Origin: Elephas maximus indicus
Taxonomy: Eukaryota; Chordata; Mammalia; Proboscidea; Elephantidae
Direction of reading: 5' to 3'
Assembly: GCF_024166365.1 (NCBI RefSeq)
Contig: NC_064839.1
Location: forward strand, 14,556,878-14,620,877
DNA length: 64,000 nt
Below the pieces are notes generated by a model that did not search any database, was not told the DNA's origin, and saw only the letters and a program-made list of their open reading frames with translations. Below, piece by piece: positions 12,080 to 24,033 of this stretch. Within the stretch, counting starts at the first letter, position 1. Each line of letters starts with the position of its first letter. The position numbers and the translations under genes were made by a program.

Positions 12080-13300
12080 AGAATTCATGTAATTGATAAG
12101 AAGCTGATGAAGATCTCTATGAATTCCACAGTAGCTGGGCCTTGAAAAAAATAGTCTGGGGTCACAGTACAGTTTTTTGAACTTCAATTTACAAGAAGTT
12201 TGAAAGTTACAAATGCTCTTCTAACCATCTGCCAGTCGCATAACCTATACATTGCTAGAACTCTAGTTCCTCTGTCCTGGAGCCAACACACCTTCATCTC
12301 TCATCCTCTGAAAAGATAGACGAGATCACTCATCTGTTGAAATAATATCTGAGATTACTCACCTTTTGCAGATGGACGTAATGAAAATGTGTGTCTTGTG
12401 CTTAGAGTATTTGATGAATTTTCCACACAAACACGCTCTTCAGTCACCAGTCCTTTTCTGCAAGAGGCAAAAAGAAATAACGCCATTTATTGTGGAGGCA
12501 TATCTTTGCCACTCTTCAGAAAGAAAAGCCAAGTCTGACAGTTAAAGCAACTTATATGAGGAAAAGATCACATATCTGGATGCTGTATCTTAATGAAGCT
12601 AAGCATTCGCATTGTTTGGAAACATCAGACAACCCACTGATAATTCATTTTTCGTCAAGATATTTCACCATCACATAACTCTGTGTGTAAATGCTTATTG
12701 TGGAAAAGACAAAATGGGCTTTGCCCGTTATTTCCGTGAATTAAAATCCCATCACCAATTCCACTCTGACATGTAAAAAGTTTAGAAGTCACCACTCCCA
12801 TCCTCACAACAAGAAAAAAGCTAAACAAACTAAAAATCAACAATTCTTAGATCCACCAAGGAACTGAGGTCAGAGGGCAAACCAGCACCTTGAAAACCAG
12901 AGAGAGGAGTGAACACAGAGAATCACCACTTCCTACAAGCAAAATCCACTGAAACCAGGAACTGATAGGAAAACGTAAACTGTACTTGACGAACTGCTGG
13001 AGCCTGATGTGGGTTAGCTTGAGAGTTAAAATCTTCTGTAAGTCCTGTCTTAGGGCGGAGACCACACCTTCTTAAGTTTTACCTCTAAGAGTTCTACCAG
13101 GTTCTCACAGTGAAGATCAGAAAACAAAATCTCCTCCTGCATCCTGCGGGGGCGGGAGTAATTATTTTGAAATAAGCAACACAGAAAAGCAATTGTTATT
13201 AAATATACCCCAGAGTGTTCTCCGCCTGTCCTCAAGGGAAACTACTTTCTCAGAGTCTCACCAACACAGTGAAACGGAAATATCCAACTTCCACCCCCTC
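12080..13300. other. No gene or repeat recognised
   Basis: AT-rich intergenic sequence. The open frames here are short and show no domain. Confidence 0.5.
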
Positions 13301-14105
13301 TAGCCTTCCTGTCACACCTAAGGGGAAATAAAAGTGGAGACGCACAAAGGTTACAAACTAGAGGCACCAGCCCACTAAAAGACTGAGACCTAATTAGAGG
13401 ATTATAGAATGTTTCCCTTCCCTTCATACCTCACCACCACATCAACAGCTCTCTTGTATAATAACAGATGACTAGTTGAAAGAACGTAAAACTCAGGTTC
13501 TACTTAAGAAGGCGTTTCTAGGAACACCCAAAGACAACAGAAGAGAAAAAGCTAAAAAAAATTACAGAAAATTGAAGCCTCAGATGCCCACAGCTACAGA
13601 AAACAGTAAATACAGCATAACTCCTAGCCAGACACCTTCACAGTGAAGGTCTATTATCTCAGTTTCTATCGCCCCATCCATCGTGTCCAGTCTTCAACAA
13701 AACATTACAAGGCATGCTAAAAGTCATTAAAAAAAACACAGCCTGAAGAGGCAAAGCAAGGAACAGAACCAGACTCAGATATAACAAAGATTTTGGAATT
13801 ATCAGACCAGGAATTTAAAAGGACTATGATTAATATTCTAAGGGGTCCCATGGGAAAAGTGGACAACATGAAAGAATAGATGGATAATATAAACACAGAG
13901 ATGGGAACCCTAAGAAAGAACCAAACAAAAATGCTAAAAATTTAAACAATGTCACAAAAACAAAGAACATCAATGGTGGGTTCACCAGTTAACTGGACAT
14001 GACAAAGGAAAGAATTAGTGAGCCTGAAGATATGTCAGTAGAAGCTTCACAAACTGACACAAAGAGAAAAAAAATGGAATAAAATATTCAAGAACTGTAG
14101 TATAA
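13300..14105 (+). mobile_element. Old L1 5'/ORF1-region fragment
   Basis: A-rich plus-strand sequence with the pattern of mammalian L1 5' and ORF1 regions (agattttggaattatcagac, then aggactatgattaatattct). Frames are broken. Boundaries uncertain. Confidence 0.55.
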
Positions 14106-14111
14106 TTAAGA

Positions 14112-14312
14112 AACCCTGGTGGCGAAGTGGTTATCTACTCAGCAGCTAACTGAAAGGTCAGCAATACGAACCCAATCAGCTACGTTGCAGGAGAAAGATA
14201 TGGCAGTCTACTTCCGTAAAGAATTCAGCCTCTGAAACTCTACAAGGAAGTTCTACTCTGTACTATAGGGTGGTTATTAGTTGGAATTGACACAACAGGA
14301 ACAGGGTTTTTT
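14112..14312 (+). mobile_element. AfroSINE
   Basis: Head aaaccctggtggcgaagtgg, diverged middle, and tail ttctactctgtactatag followed by tggaattgacacaac. It sits between L1 fragments. Confidence 0.8.
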
Positions 14313-14334
14313 TGTTTGTTTGGTGGTTCTTTTT

Positions 14335-15480
14335 GGTAGTATAATTACAAAACGTAATGCATACATAATGGAAATATCAGAAGGAGAAGAAAGAGAGAAA
14401 AGAGCAGAAGAAATACTTGAATCAATAATGGTTGAGAATATAAGCCAATCACAAAAGGACAAATATTCTATGACCTCACTTATATAAAAAGAAAAGACAA
14501 ATGTATAGAGATCAAAGTTTATTAGTGGTTACCAGGCACAGGAGGGAAGTGAAAAAAAGGTTAACAGTGATGGAAAAATCATATTGACTAAGGGTAGGGT
14601 TCCACAGCTGATTATTGTAATTGCTGTCAGTAAGTTGTACACCTGTAAAAAGCTGAACTGGCAAAAGTTGTCTGACAGATATATTTACAACAACAACCAA
14701 AAAAACAAAAAAGAGTAGCTGTCGATGTGGCTTATGTACAACCAAACATCTCATGGGATTTGGTTCCTTGGTTTGGAGGTTTAGGGTCATGTTTTCATGG
14801 GACATCCCAGTTAATTGGCTTAATAACATGTTTAGTGCTTCTGTTCTACCTCCAAGTTTGTAGCATAGTGCCTGGGGTCTTAAAAGGTTGCAAGCAACCA
14901 TCCAAGGCACAATGATTGGTCTCTATTCACCTGAGGAAGAAGGAGAGTTAGGAATAGGAAGAAGATACGGAATGTGTAGCTAATTGCCTCCATAAACAAT
15001 TGCCACCTTTGCCAAGAGACCAGAAGTGCACAGCTACCATTACTGAACATTTTGATTAAAAACTCCATAGAAGAATCCTGATCAAAAGGTAGAAAACGCA
15101 TAAGAGAATTTCAAATTCTCATGGAATTCAGACTTCCTGGAGCCATGGAGGGTGAATAAACCCCTGAAACTATTGCCCTGAGATAATGTTTAAACTTTAA
15201 ACCAAAAATATCCCCTGAAGTCTCCTTAAAACCAAAGGATTGTATTAGCTTAACTGGTAAAAAAAGGTCTGCCTTGAACATTGTGCTCTTTTAAGAACTA
15301 TTTAAATGGGGTCAAAGGGAAAAAACAGCAACTCAAAAGATTAGATAGGAACCTTAGGGGACATTGAATTTATGTTAATGGGGGAGGAACAACTCAGAAA
15401 AGAAGGGTGAGATTAGCTGCACAATTGGAAGAAAGTAATCAATGTCACTCAATTGTACATGTAGAAACTGTTGAAAAAAC
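14335..15480 (+). mobile_element. L1 3' end and 3' UTR
   Basis: ORF2-end-like sequence (caaaaggacaaatattctat) is followed by a 3' UTR with aggttgcaagcaaccatcc and ending near gtagaaactgttg. The 3' UTR segment is homologous to 45640-46130. Confidence 0.65.
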
Positions 15481-15576
15481 AAAAAGTTAATCCTCAACTA
15501 CAAATTGGTTGTGCTCCCAAAAAGAGTAAGTTTTTAAGTCCAAAACATCATTGGGCTTGGAATAAAAAATAATCAA

Positions 15577-15737
15577 AACCAAACCCATTGTCATCAAGTC
15601 AATTTTGACTCATAGTGACCCTACAGAACAGGGTATACCTGCTCCATAGGGTTTCCAAAGAGTGGCTGGTGGATTCAAACTGCCAACCTCTTGATTAGCA
15701 GCTGAGCTCTTAACCACTGTACCATCAGGGCTTCAAA
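15577..15737 (-). mobile_element. AfroSINE
   Basis: The plus strand shows the inverted tail (aaacccattgtcatcaagtc) through the inverted tRNA-like head (aaccactgtaccatcaggg). Confidence 0.87.
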
Positions 15738-15751
15738 TAAATAATGTCCAT

Positions 15752-15782
<31 letters not shown>

Positions 15783-15868
15783 GTATGTAGGTAGGTAGAA
15801 TGATAGATGGATAGCTAGATGGATGATAGATAGACAGACAGATAGATAAATGGATAGATCTAGATACA

Positions 15869-15904
<36 letters not shown>
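15752..15904. repeat. Compound microsatellite GATA/GACA/GGTA then TA
   Basis: Runs of gata, then gaca, then ggta-type units are followed by more gata/gaca and an uninterrupted (ta)n run at about 15871-15904. It sits immediately beside the AfroSINE end. Confidence 0.95.
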
Positions 15905-15912
<8 letters not shown>

Positions 15913-16799
15913 GGCTGAGGATTTTCCTAAATTCATGACAGACACCAAACGACAGACTCAGGAATACATGAGGCAAAAACTGATAGAACTGCACGGAGAA
16001 ATACACAAATCCACTATTAAAGTTGGAGACTTCAACACACCTTTGTAAGCAGCTGACAGATCCAACAGGCAGAAAATCTGTAGAGGTATAGTTGAACTGA
16101 ACACCACCTTCAGTCAACTTACATTTATAGTTTACTTTGTCTTCAACTAATTGAGATTTATAGAACACTTCATCCAACCAGAGAAAAATACACATTCTTC
16201 TCAGGATCACACAGGATATTCACCAAACAGGCCATAGTCTGTACCACTTAACATGCCTCTATGAATTTAAAAGAATAGAAATCATACAAAGTTTGCTCTC
16301 AGACTATAATGGAATTAAACCACAAATCAGTAACAGAAAGATACCTGGAGAATCCCAAAATATTTGGAGATTAAACAATACACTTCTAAATAACACACGA
16401 GTCATTAGAAAAAATCTCAAGACAAATTAAAAAATATTTTTGAACTAAATGAAAATGAAAATTTAACTTGTCAAATTTGTGGGATGCAGTGAAAGCAGAG
16501 TTTAGAGGGAAATTTATAGCATTGAATGCATGTATTTGAAAAGTAGAAAATCTAAAACCGATAGTCTAAGCTTCCACCATAGCAAGCTAGCAAAAGAAAG
16601 AGCAGTGTGAGCCTCAAGCAGGTGAAAAAAAGAAATAAAAATTACAGCAGAAAGCAATAAAATTAAAAACAGAGAATATGAATGCTCTTTGAAAAGACAA
16701 TAAAAATGATAAATCTTTAGCCATGCTAACCAAGGAAAAAAGATAGAATATACAAATTACTAATATCAGGAATGAAAGAAGGACCAACACTACTGATTC

Positions 16800-16800
<1 letters not shown>

Positions 16801-16836
<36 letters not shown>

Positions 16837-16838
16837 GC
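16801..16838. repeat. AT-rich dinucleotide microsatellite
   Basis: Two (at)n runs are separated by a single gt. Confidence 0.95.
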
Positions 16839-17356
16839 CTATATCTAGATCTATTAAAAGAACAATAAAGGAATCTTATGAACAACTCAGTACTATGTCC
16901 ATAAATCAGATAACTCAGGTGAAATGAACCAATTCTTTGGTGGCGGGGGTAGGGGAGACTCACACAAGGAGACACAAACTATCTTAATAGGCATTTATTG
17001 AAAAAAATGGTCAACAATTAATAACTTACAAAATAAAATGCACTAGGCCCAGATGGTGAAGTCTACCAAATAATTAAAATAAAAAAAAGACAACAATTCT
17101 CTACAATACTTTCCAGAAAATATAAACACAAAGAATACTTTTAACTCATAATATGAGGTAGCTTTATCCTATTACCAAAATCATATAAATACAAGAAAGC
17201 TAGGCTAATATCGCTCATGGGCATTGATGCAAAAATCCTCAACAAAATATTACCAAATTGAATCCCACAATGTATGAAAAGAATTATACCCCATAAGCAA
17301 CTGGGAATTATTCCAGGTATGCAGGGTGGTTCATCATTCAAAAAGCAATTAATGCA

Positions 17357-17792
17357 GGAGATCAGTGGGATGCAGACCCCAAATTCTCATAAAAAGACCA
17401 AACTTAATGGTCTGACTGAGACTGGAGGAACCCCGGCGGCCATGCTCCCCAGACCTTCAGTTGACACAGGACAGGAACCATCCCCGAAGACAACTCATCA
17501 GACATGAAAGGGACTGGTCAGCGGGTGGGAGAGAGACGCTGATGAAGAGTGAGCTAATTACATCAGGTGGACACTTGAGATTGTGTTGGCAACTCTTGTC
17601 TGGAGGGGGGATGTGAGGATAGAGAGAGAGGGAAGCCGGCAAAAGTGTCAAGAAAGGAGAGACTGAAAGGGCTGACTCAAGAGGGGGAGAGCAAGTGGGA
17701 GTAGGGAGTGAGATGTATGTAAACTTATATGTGACAGACTGATTGGATTTGTAAACGTTCACTTGGAGCTTAATAAAAGTTATTAAAAAAAA
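17357..17792 (+). mobile_element. L1 3' UTR insertion nested in older L1
   Basis: Flanked by the direct repeat aaaaagcaattaatgca (about 17340-17356, repeated ending at about 17809). It ends with a taataaaagttatt signal and an A13 tail at about 17785-17797. Same family as 2669-3230. Confidence 0.88.
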
Positions 17793-18955
17793 AAAAAGCA
17801 ATTAATGCAACCCATCACATCAGCAGACCAAAGAAGAAAATACCTATGATCACATCAATAGTTGCAGAAAAACCATTTAACAAAATTCAACACCCATGCA
17901 TGATAAAACCTCTTGACAAACTAGGAATAGAGGGAAACTTCCTCAATTTGATAAGGAACATCTACAAAAAACCTACAGCTAACACTACACTTAAGAGTGA
18001 GAAACTAGATGCTTTGCCCCTAATGTCAGGAACAAGGCAAGGATGTCCCCTCTCACCACACCTATTCAGCTTCGTACTAGAAGTCCCAGTTAATGTAATA
18101 AGACAACAAGATAAAATGTATGCCAATTGGAAAGGAAGAAATAAAATTACCTTTGTCAAGAGATGACATGATTATCTATGTAGAAGATCCAAAAGAATTG
18201 ACCAAAAAAAAACTCCTGAATTAATAAGCAATTACAGCAAGGTTATAAAATACAGGATTAATATGCAAAAGTTGATTGCTTTCCTAGATGCCAGGAAGCA
18301 GCAGTTAGAGTTTGAAATGAGAGACACAATACCATTAGCACCAAAAACAAAAAGAAGTACTTAGGAATAAATCTAGCAAAATACACGCAAGATGTATATG
18401 AGGAAAGTTGCAAAACTCTGATAAAAAAAAAAATCAAAGAAGATCTGAATAAATGGAGAAAATATTTCATGTTCACAAATAGAAAGACAATATTTTAAGA
18501 TGTCAGTTTTCCCAACTTAATCTGTAGATTCAATGCAATCCCAATCAAAATCTCTGCAAGTTTTTTGGGGGGGTATTGACAAACATATTCTAAAGTTTAT
18601 ATAGAAAGGCAAAAGACCTAGAATAGACAACACTATACTGAGGAAGAACAAAGTCAGAGGACTATTTGACCTCAAAACTTAGTATAAAACTACAATATTT
18701 GAGACACTGTGATATTGCTGAAAGAATAGACACAGACAAATGGAACAAAAAAGAGAGTCCAGAAACAGACTCACACAAATATAGCCAATTGATCTTTGAC
18801 AAAGGAGCAAAGGCAATTCAATAGAGAACAGAATAGACACCTCACCAAAGAAGATACATAGATAGAAAATAAGCATATGAAAAGAAGTGCAATGTTGTCA
18901 TTAGGAAATTGCAAATTCAAACAGCAATGACATACCACTACACACCTCTTAAAAA

Positions 18956-19008
18956 CCAACCAAACCAAACCCAGTGCCGTCGAGTTGATTCGGACTCATA
19001 GCAACCCA
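18956..19008 (-). mobile_element. AfroSINE tail fragment
   Basis: Inverted 3' tail only: accaaacccagtgccgtcga followed by gttgattcggactcatagc. 5'-truncated. Confidence 0.8.
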
Positions 19009-19954
19009 ACACACCTCTTAGAATGGCTAAATCCAAACACTGACACCACCAAATGCTGGTGAGGATGTGGAGCAACGGGAACTCTCATGCCTTGCTGGTG
19101 GAGATGCAATATGATACTGCCACTTTGGAAGACAGTTTACCAGCATCTCACAAAAGTAAACATAGTCTTACCACACGCTCCAGATATCACGCTCCTAGAT
19201 ATTTACCCAAATAAACTGAAAACTAATGTCAACACGAAAAACACCACAGGAATGTTTTTGATAGCTTTATTCATAATTGCCCCAAACTGGAAGCAACCAA
19301 TATGTCCTTCAAAACGTAAATGGATAAACAACCTGCAGTACATCCATACAATGGAATATTATTCAGCAATAAAAAGAAATGAGCAACCAAAAGACTCTGG
19401 GGACCCTTATTGCTTATTGAATATTGCTTAGTGAAAGAAGCCAGTCTGAAAAGGGTACATACTGTATGATTCCAACCATATGGCATGCTGGAAAAAGCAA
19501 ATCTACAGAGACAGAAAAAAGATCAGTGGTTACTGGGTTACTGGGCGGGGGTGGGAGGGGGAGGTGGGAAAGAGGAGGGACGAACAGATGGAGCACAGGA
19601 CATTTAAGGCAGTCAAACTGTTCTCTATGATACTGTAATGGTGGATACACGACATTACATATTTGTCAAATTCCAAAAAATGATACAACACAAAGAGTGA
19701 ACCCTAATGTAAACTATGAATTTTAATTAATAAAAATCTATCTATATCGACTGATGAATTGTTACAAAAGAACCACACTAATGCAAGATGTCAATAATAG
19801 GCGAAACTGGGTATGAGTGTTTGGGGACGGGACATGTGAGAACTCTCTACTAGCTACTTAATTTTCTGTAAACCTAAAATTGCTCTAAAAACAAAGTCTT
19901 AATTGGAAAAAAAAAAGAAAACAAAACAAAAATTCTACCACCAGTCTTGTCTTC

Positions 19955-20115
19955 AGGAGCCCTGGTGGTGCAGTGATTAAGCATTTGTCCAGCTAACCAG
20001 AACATCGGTAGTTTGAATCCACCAGCCGCTCCTTGGAAATCCTATGCAGCAGTTCTACTCTGTCCTATAGGGTCTATATAAGTCAGAATTGACTCGACAG
20101 CAAAGGTTTCTTTGT
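19955..20115 (+). mobile_element. AfroSINE
   Basis: Head ggagccctggtggtgcagtg, middle tttgaatccaccagccgctc, tail agtcagaattgactcgacag. Confidence 0.9.
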
Positions 20116-21249
20116 TTGTTTTCAGTCTTGCGTTCAGCAGCACAGCCAAATGGCTTGATCTTTAAAATAGGTTAATCAATCAACAGGCCTTTATAGAGTG
20201 GTGGCCGTGTGCTTTTAAAGCGTTTCAGGAAAGATGGGCATTTATTGCTTTGTGTTTCTTTAATTGACCTCGCTAATCTCCACTTACTGTTTCCTTCATA
20301 TTCTTCTTTTACATTCAGCGGAGGAAGCATGAGCCTTGAAATTGTCTCTTTACTGCTATTAATCTACAATAGCCAGGGCTATTTTGTTTGATATATTTTT
20401 ATTAACAGTTGATCTTTGGATCTGTACTCTGAAATTATTCTATCACCAAAAAAACCTCTAAAATTTTAGTTAATAATAATAGTTTAAAAAATCTTATACT
20501 AATCGTGAATTTTGATAATTTTACCATAGTAACCAATTGGAGTAAATGCACTATTATTTAAGGAATAGTGGATAGATTCCTATAGAATCATAATTTTCAG
20601 CACAGCCCCAGGAAGCAACAGATCTTGGTGAACTGCAGGGAAGGCAGTTCAGCCCCAGGACTTCCTCTGCCTGGTAGCATCACCCAGGAGAGGCCTGGTC
20701 ACTCCATCTCCAAGTTGCTGATGTTTATCATTGACACAGAGTTACGCTGCTCCTTATTATCCCAAACCAGCCCAGTCTGCAGTGCCCTGGGTGCTCAATG
20801 GGCCAGGAAAGGCACTTGGTCCCCAGATAAACCCTGGGCACTTCAAGATGTGGAAGTCCTAGTGCCAGGCCCACAGCTACCTGGGCGGAGGTTGTGCACC
20901 CTGAGGGTCCATCGTGCCCCCACCTAAAACCCCCCAGGAAAACTCACACTCGGGGCATGGAGACAGGGTGTAGGATGGGCTAGGGAGGATATGGCCAAAG
21001 GAATCTGGAATAAATGGGAAGTGTATTCAGGCCCTGGCACTGTTTGCTCACTCAGTCTCAGTAGAGTCTTCCTTATGGTTGGTGTGTTTATTCACAATCC
21101 CTGGGGTCTCCCAGACTAGGGTCATTTGTTCACCATGTACACAACTTTTGCTGTACCCACATCCAATCCCATTCCACCGACAGGATTTTTACCCTAGCAG
21201 TGGTGTGCTGGCACTAGCTCCTACTGACTTGCAAGAGCCAACTGTTAAT
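20116..21249. other. No gene recognised
   Basis: Mixed sequence, partly GC-richer at 20600-20940, where an open frame (20625-20927) has no recognisable domain. Confidence 0.5.
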
Positions 21250-21545
21250 TTTTCAGGAAATCTGAGAGCTGGTTATTAAACATAGTCATTCTTAAAAATG
21301 AAATTATATGAGCTTACAATTAAATAAATTATATTAAAATACAAAATCATCACTTTATAATTATTTTATTGTGTTTTGCTCTTGGGGGTATTTACATCTA
21401 TTTTATCTCTATGGTGGGAAGACGATATAACGGACATCTCTTCCCAAACCAACTCTCTCCCTGTTCAGTGACATGACGCTGGTAGTTTCAAATTGGCTAT
21501 GGTGGAAGTATTTACACCATGGAAAGCTGCAAATGCTATAAATCA
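21250..21545 (+). repeat. Ancient dispersed repeat, copy 2 of 2
   Basis: Collinear with 7905-8230 (see that entry). Family unknown. Confidence 0.55.
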
Positions 21546-22240
21546 GAATTTGTTTTATTTTTTTTCCAGGGAGGCCTTGTTACACATTAACTAGTCTGCC
21601 CCTGGATACTGGCAGGTCTCCTGTGGAACTAGGGTGAGTTGACTAAGAAGGCTGCAGTTGAGTGCTCAGTGGTTTCTGCCCTTTGGCAGAAACCTTCCAC
21701 CAAATAGGGGGAGGGTATGCTCAATCTCCTTCCTAGTCTCCCCCCCAGCACCCCCCTTCCTTTCTCCCTTTGTCCCCACCGTTCGCCCCTCGTGGGTTCA
21801 CCTTCACCAGCATTTTGAGAAACGGGCAAGCTAGCCCTCTGGGGCTTCTGATGGGGCAAACACATGGGCACTTCAGGGTGGTGAAGTCCTAGGGCCAGGC
21901 CCATGGCTACCTGGTTGGAGGTCATGGGCAGTCATGGGCAGGGGAAATTTGAGAATGTTCTAGAGGCAAGCGTGCAATTCAGGGAGGCAGATTGTATGAG
22001 GTCCAGTCCCACCACAAAGGAACTAAGAAGGAAGGAGACCCTCCTTTCCCCGTCACTGCTCTTCTCTGTGCCCCTTGAGGGCGGGTCCAGGGTCTTATTT
22101 GCCTGTGTTTCCCAACTGCCTAACACTGTGTCTGATGCCTAGTAGGTTTTCAGTAAAATGTTTCTTCTTGAATGAATGAATGAGGCTGTTTCCAGAACGA
22201 GAACAGAAATCTCCTCAAGATTTTTTAAAGGACCAGTAAG
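21546..22240. other. No gene recognised; possible old MIR end
   Basis: The end of the segment (about 22080-22185, including aacactgtgtctgatgccta and gaatgaatgaatga) looks like a MIR or L2-type 3' end. The rest is unassigned. Confidence 0.4.
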
Positions 22241-22249
22241 AGTTCTCAT

Positions 22250-22989
22250 GGGACAGTGGTGGTTCAGTGGTAGAATTCTTGCCTTCCATGTGGAAGACCC
22301 AGTTAGATTCTGAGTCAATACCTCTCATGCTCAGCCACCACCAGCCTGTCACTGGTGTTTTGCGTGTTGCTATGATGCTGAAGACGGAAGAACAGATGCC
22401 TTTGAAATACGGTGTTGGCGAAGAATATTGAATATACCATGGACTGCCAGAAGAATGAACAAATCTGTCTTGGAAGAAGTACAGCGAGAATGCTTCTTAG
22501 AAGCAAGGATGGTGAGACTTTGTCTCACGTACTTGGGACATGTTATCAGGAGGGACCGGTCCCTGGAGAAGAACATCATGCTTTGTAGAGTAGAGGGTCA
22601 GCGAAAAAGAGGAAGACCCTCAATGAGATGGGCTGACACGGTGGCTGCAAAAATGGGCTCAAGCATAACAACGATTGTGGGGATGGCACAGGACCAGGCA
22701 GTAAGTGTTTCGTTTTGTTGTATATAGGGTCGCTTTGAGTTGGAACCAACTCTTACAGCACCTAACAACAACAACATGACGCTAAACAGGTTTCAGCAGA
22801 ACTTTCAGACAAAGACGGACTAGGAAGAAAGGCCTAGCAATCTACTTCCGAAAATCAGCCAATGAAAACCCTGTGGGTCACAACAGTATGATCTGGGGAT
22901 CACGGGGCAGGACCAGGCAGCACTTCATTCTGTTGCGCATGGAGTCGCCATGAGTCAGGGGCCACTTGATGGCAGCTAACAACAACAAG
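22250..22989 (+). mobile_element. Composite tRNA-Gly-headed SINE with RTE body, interrupted
   Basis: The head (ggtggttcagtggtagaatt, with a degenerate B box agttagattc) resembles tRNA-Gly. The body then carries RTE 5'-end sequence (gcgtgttgctatgatgctg ... aggtttcagcagaactttca) joined to the RTE 3' end and a caacaacaag tail. A 5'-truncated RTE is inserted at 22383-22775, flanked by atgatgctgaa (22372-22382) and atgacgctaaa (22776-22786). Confidence 0.8.
22383..22775 (+). mobile_element. 5'-truncated RTE inside the composite SINE
   Basis: It contains the RTE C-terminal coding region in an open frame (22428-22727, with the residues [13 protein letters not shown]) and the tail tcttacagcacctaacaaca. 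The flanking 11-bp imperfect duplication is given in the host SINE entry. Confidence 0.88.
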
Positions 22990-23433
22990 AGTCTTCTTTG
23001 TTTTATTTAAGGACAGGTGAGTGTCTTCCTCATTTGGTGTTTGTTCTCTTTAGATCCAGCAGGTGAGAGCATGTACCAGACCTCACCTTGCCCGCAAACC
23101 ATGCAGGACCACCGTCTGCACCAACTCCCCCAGAATAAGGGCCCAGAACTGAGAGCTCTCCAAGGTCCAAGGGTGTACACAGCCTGGGAGAAAAAAAATG
23201 TATCTACAGCAAAGCATAGATGGAAAAATGTAAAGTCAGGATTAATGGCCTTGATGAAACATAATATGTCCAAACCCATGTATTGTCAGTGATCACTGAC
23301 TTATTTGATAAGGAATAGGAGTGCATTTCTATATTTTGGACATTTTATGCAGTGGAGGCTCCAAAAGTAAAAGCTCCTGGGGCCTGGGGGGCTCTTAGAA
23401 TGGCCCTCTGCAAGTTAACGTTTTAACTACACA
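22990..23433. other. No gene recognised
   Basis: Short unassigned stretch between RTE-related elements. Open frames 23017-23292 and its antisense have no known domain. Confidence 0.5.
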
Positions 23434-23444
23434 AAGGAAGCCCT

Positions 23445-23844
23445 GTTGTTGTTGTTCCTTGCCTTCCAGTTGGCTCCAACTCATGGTGACTCCATGTACA
23501 GCAGAACAAAACAGTTCCCAATCCTGCACCATCTTCAGGATTGTTGGTATGCTCGAGTCCATTGCTGTGGCCACTTTGTATTCTAAGTGTCTTCTAACAT
23601 AGGGGGGCTCATCTTCCAGCAGTATGTTGGACAATATTCTTTTGTGATCCATAGGGTTTTTCACTGGCTAATTTTTATAAGTAGATAAACAGGCCTTTCT
23701 TCCTAGTCTGTCTTAGTCTGGAAGCTCTGCTGAAACCTGTCTACCATGGGTGACCCTGCTGGTATTTGAAATACCTGTGGCATAGCTTCCAGCATCATAG
23801 CAACACACAAATTACCAAGGTACGAGAAATTGACAGGTGGTGGG
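23445..23844 (-). mobile_element. Internally deleted RTE with both ends
   Basis: The plus strand shows the inverted tail (gttgttgttgttccttgcc), about 130 bp of 3' end, then directly the inverted 5' region including the N-terminal coding stretch (residues ILLEDEPP) and the 5' terminus near 23840. About 2.8 kb of the element is missing. It is flanked by aaggaagccct (23434-23444) and aaggaagtcct (23845-23855). Confidence 0.87.
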
Positions 23845-23855
23845 AAGGAAGTCCT

Positions 23856-24022
23856 ACCTGTTGTGCCTGTTGCCGTTGAGTCAATTCCGACTCATAGCGA
23901 CCCTATAGGACAGGGCAGAACTGCCCAAAGAATTTCCAAGGAGCGCCTGGTAGATTCGAACCGCCTACCTTTTGGTTAGCAGTTGTAGCACTTAACCACT
24001 TCGCCACCAGGGTTTCCTTTCC
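23856..24022 (-). mobile_element. AfroSINE
   Basis: Inverted tail to inverted head (cgccaccagggtttc). Flanked by aaggaagtcct on both sides (23845-23855 and 24023-24033); the left duplication is shared with the adjacent RTE. Confidence 0.9.
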
Positions 24023-24033
24023 AAGGAAGTCCT

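Larger units (their letters stand above)
15905..19740 (+). mobile_element. Degenerate L1 ORF2 and 3' end, interrupted
   Basis: Successive L1 ORF2 blocks run on the plus strand: an upstream part (15960-16800), a reverse-transcriptase part at 17846-18166 with the motif RQGCPLSPHLF, then the C-terminal part and 3' end. It is interrupted by an (at)n tract, by a younger L1 3' UTR at 17357-17792, and by a short AfroSINE tail at 18956-19008. No intact frame remains. Confidence 0.8.

Noticed and set aside
17846-18166. Reverse-transcriptase frame as a separate retroelement gene
   Set aside because: It is a fragment of L1 ORF2 in a longer degenerate L1 and ends at a chance stop.
22250-22320. A tRNA-Gly gene
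   Set aside because: The head resembles tRNA-Gly, but the B box and acceptor stem are degraded and it runs into a SINE body.
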